Shown here: one piece after another, positions 59,543 to 64,000 of the stretch
How positions within the stretch are numbered: position 1 is the stretch's first letter
Layout: each line of letters starts with the position of its first letter
Source: an uncultured Tenacibaculum sp.
GTDB lineage: Bacteria > Bacteroidota > Bacteroidia > Flavobacteriales > Flavobacteriaceae
NCBI GenBank assembly: GCA_947496185.1
Contig: CANMCD010000011.1
Coordinates: forward strand, 90,352-154,351
Reading direction: 5' to 3'
Length of the DNA stretch: 64,000 nucleotides
The notes under the pieces: generated by a model
Seen by the model: only the letters and a program-made list of their open reading frames with translations
The model's database searches: none
Told to the model about the DNA's origin: nothing
Program-made: the position numbers and the translations under genes

Positions 59543-61837
59543 TTAACTCCTTTCAATTGAAATAATTACACCTTTAGAGGCAGGAGTATTACTAATTCGT
59601 GCTGTACTTTTAATAGGTACTAATACATTCGCTTCAGGAAAATACGTCGCAGTACACTGTTTAGGAATACTATAAGGTATTACTAAGAAGTTTTTGGCAA
59701 TACGTTGTTCTCCTTCGTAATGACTGATTAAGTTTACATGATCCATTTTAGATAGCTTCATTTTTTTCATATCTTCAGGATTCATAAAGATCACCCTACG
59801 TTCATTTAAGACACCTCTATAACGATCATGTAAACCATAAATAGTAGTGTTGTATTGATCGTGGGTTCTGATTGTCATAAGTATGAATTGATCTTCTTCT
59901 AGCGTTATATCTGAAGGAACATTAATAGAAAAATTAGCCTTTCCTGTTTTGGTCGGAGAAAAGTCATTACTCCTTGCATTATTGGGTAGATAGAAGCCTC
60001 CTTTTTTGCGAACCCTTTTATTGTAATCTGTAAATCCATTAATAGTAGCCTCAATTTTATTTCTAATAAGATCATAATTAGTAATCAACTCAGACCACGG
60101 CACAGTAGTATCTTTTAATGTTGCTTCAGCAATACCAGCAACAATAGCAGGTTCACTTAAAAGTTCGCTAGAGCAGGGGGCAAGGTGTCCAGATGACTGA
60201 TGTACTACACCCATTGAATTTTCAACAGTAACAAACTGTTCACCCGAAGACTGGATGTCTTTTTCTGAGCGCCCTAGGCAAGGTAATATTAAAGCTCTTT
60301 TTCCATGAATCAAATGACTTCTATTTAATTTAGTAGATACATGGACTGTTAAATTACAATTACGTAAAGCATCTGCAGTAAATTCAGTATCAGGGGTAGC
60401 CGAAATAAAATTACCCCCCATGCCTATAAAAACTTTTGCTTTATGGTTATGCATTGCTTCGATAGCTTCGACTACATCATACCCATGCTTTCTAGGTGCG
60501 TTGAATTGAAATTCTTTTTCGAGTGCTTGTAAAAAGTTTTCTTTAGGTTTTTCCCATATCCCCATGGTACGATCTCCTTGTACATTCGAATGTCCTCTTA
60601 CAGGGCAGGTTCCAGCTCCTTTTTTGCCAATACTTCCTTTAAGTAATAAAAGGTTAACGACTTCTCTAATATTATCCACACCATTTTTATGCTGTGTTAA
60701 TCCCATAGCCCAACAGGTGATAATTTTATCACAATTGATAATGAGTTCAGCTGCTTTTTTTATTTCAGGTAACGTAAGTCCTGTTTGTGGTAATAGCTCT
60801 TCAATGGAATAGTTGTCTAAATCGGCAATAAAAGATTCAAATCCATGTGTTTTTTCATTAATAAAATCATGGTTAAAAATCGTATTAGGCTGTTCCTTTT
60901 CTTTTTCTTTCATCTTTTTCATAATGATTTTAAGTAAAGCAACATCCCCGTTAATTTTTACCTGTAAGAAAAGATCGGTTAATTCTTGTCCCTTACCAAG
61001 CCATTTAATGGGATTCTGTGGGTCAATGTATTTCATTAATCCTACCTCAGGTAGTGGATTTATGGTAATTATTTTCCCACCGTTTTTTTTCGTTTCACCA
61101 AGAGCTGATAACATTCTTGGATGGTTTGTTCCCGGATTTTGACCAATAACAATTACTAAATCTGCATGATTAAAATCATCCAAAGTGACAGAGCCTTTAC
61201 CAATACCTAATGTCTCTGATAATGCACTACCGCTACTTTCATGACACATGTTTGAACAATCAGGTAGGTTATTAGTACCAAACTGTCGAACAAAAAGCTG
61301 GTATAAATAAGCAGCTTCATTACTTGTTCTTCCTGACGTGTAAAAAATTGCCTCATTAGGTGAGTTTAAAGCGTTGAGTTCATCTCCAATAATACTAAAG
61401 GCATCTTTCCAAGAAATTTCTTCATAGTTAGAACTGCCTTCTTTTAGCAACATAGGATGTGTTATTCTACCACTTTTTCCTATTTCATAATCAGATAATT
61501 CAGAAAGTTCTTCTACTGAGTGTGTCGCAAAAAATAAAGGAGAAACTTTGTTTTTAGTCGCTTCTTCAGCAACTGCTTTTGCACCATTTTCACAGTATTC
61601 GGCTAAAAAAGCTCTTTTCTCATCAGGGTCTGGCCACGCACATCCAGGGCAGTCAAAACCATCTTTTTGATTGAGGTTTTTTAATAAACCTATTCCTCTA
61701 CCAACACCTGTTTCGGTAAAAACGTGATTTAAAGCAGATTTAATAGCTTTTGTTCCTACAGCACTTTCTGGAATATCGGTTAACTTTATTCCAGTCAATT
61801 TCTCTGGGGGTTGTGCTTTTGTCTTTTTTGTACTCAT
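59543..61837 (-). CDS. FdhF/YdeP-family molybdopterin oxidoreductase
   Basis: A 764-residue enzyme of the YdeP-like branch of formate-dehydrogenase-alpha proteins. CPGCAWPDP (about 60) replaces the usual four-Cys iron-sulfur signature with only two cysteines in the N-terminus. FYTSGRTSNEAAYLYQLFVR (about 165-185), NMCHESSGSALSETLGIG (about 196-214) and VIGQNPGTNHPRML (about 235) are cofactor-binding segments; RTHDQYNTTIYGLHDRYRG near 660 lies in the C-terminal molydopterin domain. No export signal, so cytoplasmic. The gene starts inside the end of fdhD (4-bp overlap). Substrate unknown; YdeP is linked to acid resistance in E. coli. Confidence 0.92.
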   Translation of the reverse strand: MSTKKTKAQPPEKLTGIKLTDIPESAVGTKAIKSALNHVFTETGVGRGIGLLKNLNQKDGFDCPGCAWPDPDEKRAFLAEYCENGAKAVAEEATKNKVSPLFFATHSVEELSELSDYEIGKSGRITHPMLLKEGSSNYEEISWKDAFSIIGDELNALNSPNEAIFYTSGRTSNEAAYLYQLFVRQFGTNNLPDCSNMCHESSGSALSETLGIGKGSVTLDDFNHADLVIVIGQNPGTNHPRMLSALGETKKNGGKIITINPLPEVGLMKYIDPQNPIKWLGKGQELTDLFLQVKINGDVALLKIIMKKMKEKEKEQPNTIFNHDFINEKTHGFESFIADLDNYSIEELLPQTGLTLPEIKKAAELIINCDKIITCWAMGLTQHKNGVDNIREVVNLLLLKGSIGKKGAGTCPVRGHSNVQGDRTMGIWEKPKENFLQALEKEFQFNAPRKHGYDVVEAIEAMHNHKAKVFIGMGGNFISATPDTEFTADALRNCNLTVHVSTKLNRSHLIHGKRALILPCLGRSEKDIQSSGEQFVTVENSMGVVHQSSGHLAPCSSELLSEPAIVAGIAEATLKDTTVPWSELITNYDLIRNKIEATINGFTDYNKRVRKKGGFYLPNNARSNDFSPTKTGKANFSINVPSDITLEEDQFILMTIRTHDQYNTTIYGLHDRYRGVLNERRVIFMNPEDMKKMKLSKMDHVNLISHYEGEQRIAKNFLVIPYSIPKQCTATYFPEANVLVPIKSTARISNTPASKGVIISIERS

Positions 61838-62634
61838 AAGCTAATATATTGTGGGTTTGAGTATATCGTCATTCTGTCTTTTCTACTAAAGCCTATCAAG
61901 CAAATACCAAATTCTTTGGCAAAGTCTACTGCCAATGAAGAACAAGCAGAAACAGCTATAATAATCGGTATTTTGGCAAAAAAAGCTTTACTTACTATTT
62001 CGTATGAAACCCTACCACTCACCAACATAAGGGCACTGTCTTTTAGTTTCTTCTCTATTAATAAACTACCAATACACTTGTCAACAGCATTATGCCTACC
62101 TATATCTTCTTTACAGGTTAACATATCGTTGTTTTTATCAAAAATAGCACAAGCGTGACTACCTCCTGTAGTTTTGAAAGTTTGTTGAGATGACTCCATT
62201 TTAGTAAACATCTCTCTTATATCAGTAACTGATAATTTATGAGCATTATTAATGGGGGTACCAGTTACTATTATATCATCTATTTCTTGCTTTCCACAGA
62301 TACCACAAGAAGATACAGAAAGAAGTGTTCTTTTGTTTAGATAGCCTTTACCAAGGTTTTCTTTAGGGATAGACACTTGTAATATATCATGATGAGTTTT
62401 GTTTTTACTATCGTAATTAATAGTAAAATTCTCTTTGCTTCTGTAAATATCTTCAGCATATAAGAGCCCTCTAATGAGAGACTCATCGTCACCCGGAGTC
62501 CTCATTACTACCGTATATGGTTGGTTATTAATGTCAATTTGCAAAGGAGCCTCAATAACTAAGAAATCTTTCTTTTTATTGATATCCTCCGAATACGTTT
62601 TCTTTATTGACTGGTACGCCCTAGCTTGTTCCAT
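61834..62634 (-). CDS. fdhD: Sulfurtransferase FdhD (formate dehydrogenase accessory)
   Basis: A 266-residue FdhD, which passes sulfur to the molybdenum cofactor of formate-dehydrogenase-like enzymes. The catalytic cysteine loop reads VSSCGICGKQE (about 115), GGSHACAIFD (about 157) and CKEDIGRHNAVDKCIG (about 172-187) follow, and SGRVSYEIVSKAF (about 205) is also typical. It overlaps the oxidoreductase start by 4 bp, so the two are translationally coupled. ATG 62634 is chosen: the longer reading starts at TTG 62643, which is part of the -7 box (62641-62648). The transcript appears leaderless. Confidence 0.93.
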   Translation of the reverse strand: MEQARAYQSIKKTYSEDINKKKDFLVIEAPLQIDINNQPYTVVMRTPGDDESLIRGLLYAEDIYRSKENFTINYDSKNKTHHDILQVSIPKENLGKGYLNKRTLLSVSSCGICGKQEIDDIIVTGTPINNAHKLSVTDIREMFTKMESSQQTFKTTGGSHACAIFDKNNDMLTCKEDIGRHNAVDKCIGSLLIEKKLKDSALMLVSGRVSYEIVSKAFFAKIPIIIAVSACSSLAVDFAKEFGICLIGFSRKDRMTIYSNPQYISL

Positions 62635-62640
62635 ACAGAG

Positions 62641-62648
62641 CAAAGGTA
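62641..62648 (-). promoter_or_regulatory. -7 box of the fdhD operon (TACCTTTG)
   Basis: The minus strand reads TACCTTTG followed by C, ending 6 bp before the fdhD ATG; transcription would start at or next to the start codon. Confidence 0.7.
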
Positions 62649-62749
62649 GCCAATAAAAAAGAGAAAAAAGAAATTAAGCTATGGGTAAAATAAGTAACTT
62701 TATCCCATCGTTTTTAAAAGAAAAGTATAACATTATGGTGTATAGCGTA

Positions 62750-63478
62750 ATGAGAAATATTTTATTAACCCTCTTTTTTTTCTTGAATGTAATTGCGTAC
62801 GGACAGAAAAAAGACAAAGTGCCTAGTTTTGTTGATGACTATTATTTAGTTAAAGATGGTGATTCTTTAATGATTGAATTAAATGAGGTCACAATATTAC
62901 CTAAACATAAGTTTACATCAAAGGTAGATGTCCATTATTACTTTTGGTTTCGGAGAAAGGTTTTCAAGGCATATCCTTATGCTATTATGGCGTCAAAAAG
63001 AATAGATAGTCTAAACGTTAGGTTGGATAGAATAGCATCAAGAAGAAAAAAAAGAAAGTACGTAAAGAAGGTGCAGAAGTATCTTGAAGAAGAATTGACA
63101 GGTAGATTAAAGAAATTGACAAGGACGGAGGGGAGAGTACTTTTAAAGTTAATCCATCGCCAAACAGGAAAAACAGCTTTTGATAATATTAAGGAGATTC
63201 GAAGTGGGTGGAAAGCGTTTTGGTACAATGCAACAGCAAATGTTTTTAAGCTGTCATTAAAGTCAGAGTACAACCCTGCTACTAATAATGAAGATTATTT
63301 AATAGAAGATATACTACAAAGGGCGTTTATAGATGAAACGTTGACGTACCAAGAACCTAAATTAAAGAGAAACTATAAAGATATAGTCTCTAATTATAAG
63401 GGTAAGGTAGATGTAACGGTATACAAGAAAATGTTTGCTAAGCAACGAAAAAGGAAAAAGAAGAAAGCAAAGAAATAA
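62750..63478 (+). CDS. DUF4294-family secreted protein
   Basis: A 242-residue protein of the DUF4294 type, typical of Bacteroidota. The signal peptide (MRNILLTLFFFLNVIAYGQ) is followed by EVTILPKHKF and the family block DVHYYFWFRRKVFKAYPYA, the RTEGRVLLKLIHRQTGKTAF segment, GWKAFWYNATANVF and a Lys/Arg-rich tail (KQRKRKKKKAKK). ATG 62750 gives a standard signal peptide; in-frame ATGs at 62735 and 62681 would add 5 or 23 residues and cannot be excluded. Probably periplasmic; function unknown. Upstream of the rRNA promoter region. Confidence 0.85.
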   Translation: MRNILLTLFFFLNVIAYGQKKDKVPSFVDDYYLVKDGDSLMIELNEVTILPKHKFTSKVDVHYYFWFRRKVFKAYPYAIMASKRIDSLNVRLDRIASRRKKRKYVKKVQKYLEEELTGRLKKLTRTEGRVLLKLIHRQTGKTAFDNIKEIRSGWKAFWYNATANVFKLSLKSEYNPATNNEDYLIEDILQRAFIDETLTYQEPKLKRNYKDIVSNYKGKVDVTVYKKMFAKQRKRKKKKAKK

Positions 63479-63579
63479 GGTTCTGATATAACCTTGAAAA
63501 AAAAATGGATTATATTATTGTTATTCAGGTGTTTGGTTTTGTGTTGTGATTTTTTAACAAAAAAACATTGCATAAAGTC

Positions 63580-63609
63580 TTGCGGGTGTCAAAAAGGGTT
63601 GTATATTTG
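63580..63609 (+). promoter_or_regulatory. Distal promoter (P1) of a predicted rRNA operon
   Basis: TTG (63580-63582), exactly 19 nt, TATATTTG (63602-63609) followed by C. The best-formed promoter in the last kilobase; transcription should start near 63615. Confidence 0.7.
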
Positions 63610-63648
63610 CAGCCGCTAACGGGAAATGAGGTAATGAAAAGAGGGTAG

Positions 63649-63663
63649 CAAAGTTCATTGAAA
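63649..63663 (+). repeat. Leader repeat copy 1 (CAAAGTTCATTGAAA)
   Basis: A 15-bp direct repeat; the second copy is at 63922-63936. Each copy lies downstream of one of the two promoters, about 35 nt after P1 and 120 nt after P2. Confidence 0.75.
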
Positions 63664-63790
63664 GTGTTTGAAAAATATAAGCTTAGAGGGTTTTTCTGGG
63701 GTGTTTTTTTATTATTAATTTTATTATATTTTGAAACAGAAAAAATAATAAAAAAAATAATTTTTTTCTCAGTTATATCAAAAAGTTTTA

Positions 63791-63798
63791 TATATTTG
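63791..63798 (+). promoter_or_regulatory. Proximal promoter (P2) of a predicted rRNA operon
   Basis: TATATTTG followed by CAACCGC, with context similar to P1 (TATATTTGCAGCCGC). No TTTG at -33. A small hairpin CGCTTT/AAAGCG (63803-63817) follows. Confidence 0.6.
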
Positions 63799-63803
63799 CA
63801 ACC

Positions 63804-64000
63804 GCTTTCACAAAGCGATACAATCACAGAAATTTTGGAATAATTTTTAGATAAATTAGTTAGTTCGATTCTAGCGTTTCTACAAGAAAGATTGGTGTTT
63901 TTTTAGGTAAAAAAGATTAATCAAAGTTCATTGAAAATATTGAAATTGACAGCGTAAAATTTAAAAAGAGTAGAATTACCACGAGAGTACAGATTATGTC
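63804..64000 (+). other. Predicted 5' leader of a ribosomal RNA operon
   Basis: From P2 to the window end there is no ORF. The sequence carries TTCATTGAAAATATTGAAATT, AGCGTAAAATTTAAAAAGAG and GAATTACCACGAGAG, elements I associate with the leader just before 16S rRNA in flavobacteria. The 16S gene itself is not in the window. Confidence 0.6.
63922..63936 (+). repeat. Leader repeat copy 2 (CAAAGTTCATTGAAA)
   Basis: Second copy of the 15-bp leader repeat, followed by ATATTGAAATTGACAGCG, as in flavobacterial rRNA leaders. Confidence 0.75.

Noticed and set aside
63477-63510. Stem AAGGTT/AACCTT at the end of the DUF4294 gene as a terminator.
   Set aside because: It is followed by A-run, not T-run, on the coding strand, and overlaps the stop codon.
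1-64000. CRISPR array, tRNA genes or prophage.
   Set aside because: No regularly spaced repeats, cloverleaf-like gene with TTCRANT loop, or phage structural genes were seen; a dedicated tRNA or CRISPR scan would be decisive.

Overview
The window is AT-rich chromosomal DNA of a member of the Bacteroidota, almost certainly the Flavobacteriaceae (a Tenacibaculum-like marine flavobacterium is my inference). The support comes from several independent signals: repeated Bacteroidota -7 promoter boxes (TAnnTTTG), a C-terminal type IX secretion sorting domain, TonB-dependent receptors with carboxypeptidase-like N-terminal domains, a DUF4294 protein, and gene neighbourhoods typical of flavobacteria (phoH-purC, pyrR-pyrB-rnz).

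Layout. 1-2.8 kb: the end of a PhoH-family gene, purC, and a decayed IS256-family element inserted exactly at the purC stop codon. 3-4.2 kb: two paralogous small secreted proteins on the minus strand. 4.6-7.0 kb: priA, apparently starting at a non-ATG codon. 7.3-7.75 kb: a probable small RNA unit with its own promoter and terminator, then a 50-codon ORF. 7.8-13.7 kb (minus): a His-rich TonB receptor, a His-rich small membrane protein, terC, two tandem paralogous lipoproteins (one with no usable start codon) and purB. 13.7-18.8 kb: Crp/Fnr regulator, truncated haemoglobin, a membrane protein, a VWA membrane protein, and an AraC regulator with a membrane N-terminus. 19.3-27.6 kb: a two-gene accessory unit, a T9SS-sorted secreted protein followed by a 2192-residue SpvB/FG-GAP/RHS protein with a toxin-23-like tail. 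27.7-30.2 kb: dnaX and an AlkB-like dioxygenase. 30.3-32.9 kb: two small unknown proteins sharing a C-terminal tail and a TPR histidine kinase, in one tight operon. 32.9-41 kb: NUDIX enzymes, M42 peptidase, acyltransferase, a triplicated glycine-rich barrel and an M16 homologue that has lost its catalytic motif. 41.4-46.8 kb: FMN reductase, an STN-type TonB receptor, and a cytochrome P450 whose promoter overlaps a perfect 34-bp palindrome. 46.8-50.1 kb: the pyrR-pyrB-x-y-rnz operon. 50.4-58.7 kb: SulP transporter, glmM, a class-V aminotransferase, M14 carboxypeptidase, Lrp regulator and a PLP decarboxylase. 58.8-63.5 kb: SPOR protein, a molybdopterin oxidoreductase with fdhD, and a DUF4294 protein. 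The last 400 bases look like tandem promoters and leader of a ribosomal RNA operon whose 16S gene would begin beyond the window.

How parts work together. The housekeeping genes cover purine (purC, purB) and pyrimidine (pyrB, pyrR) synthesis, replication restart and the clamp loader (priA, dnaX), tRNA 3' processing (rnz) and cell-wall precursor synthesis (glmM). The accessory parts are mostly cell-surface: three predicted outer-membrane barrels, lipoproteins, a secreted RHS giant, and sensor/regulator genes beside them. Many starts could be fixed because a TAnnTTTG box overlaps the upstream TTG that gives the longest ORF; several transcripts then appear leaderless or nearly so. No tRNA gene, CRISPR array or prophage was recognised.
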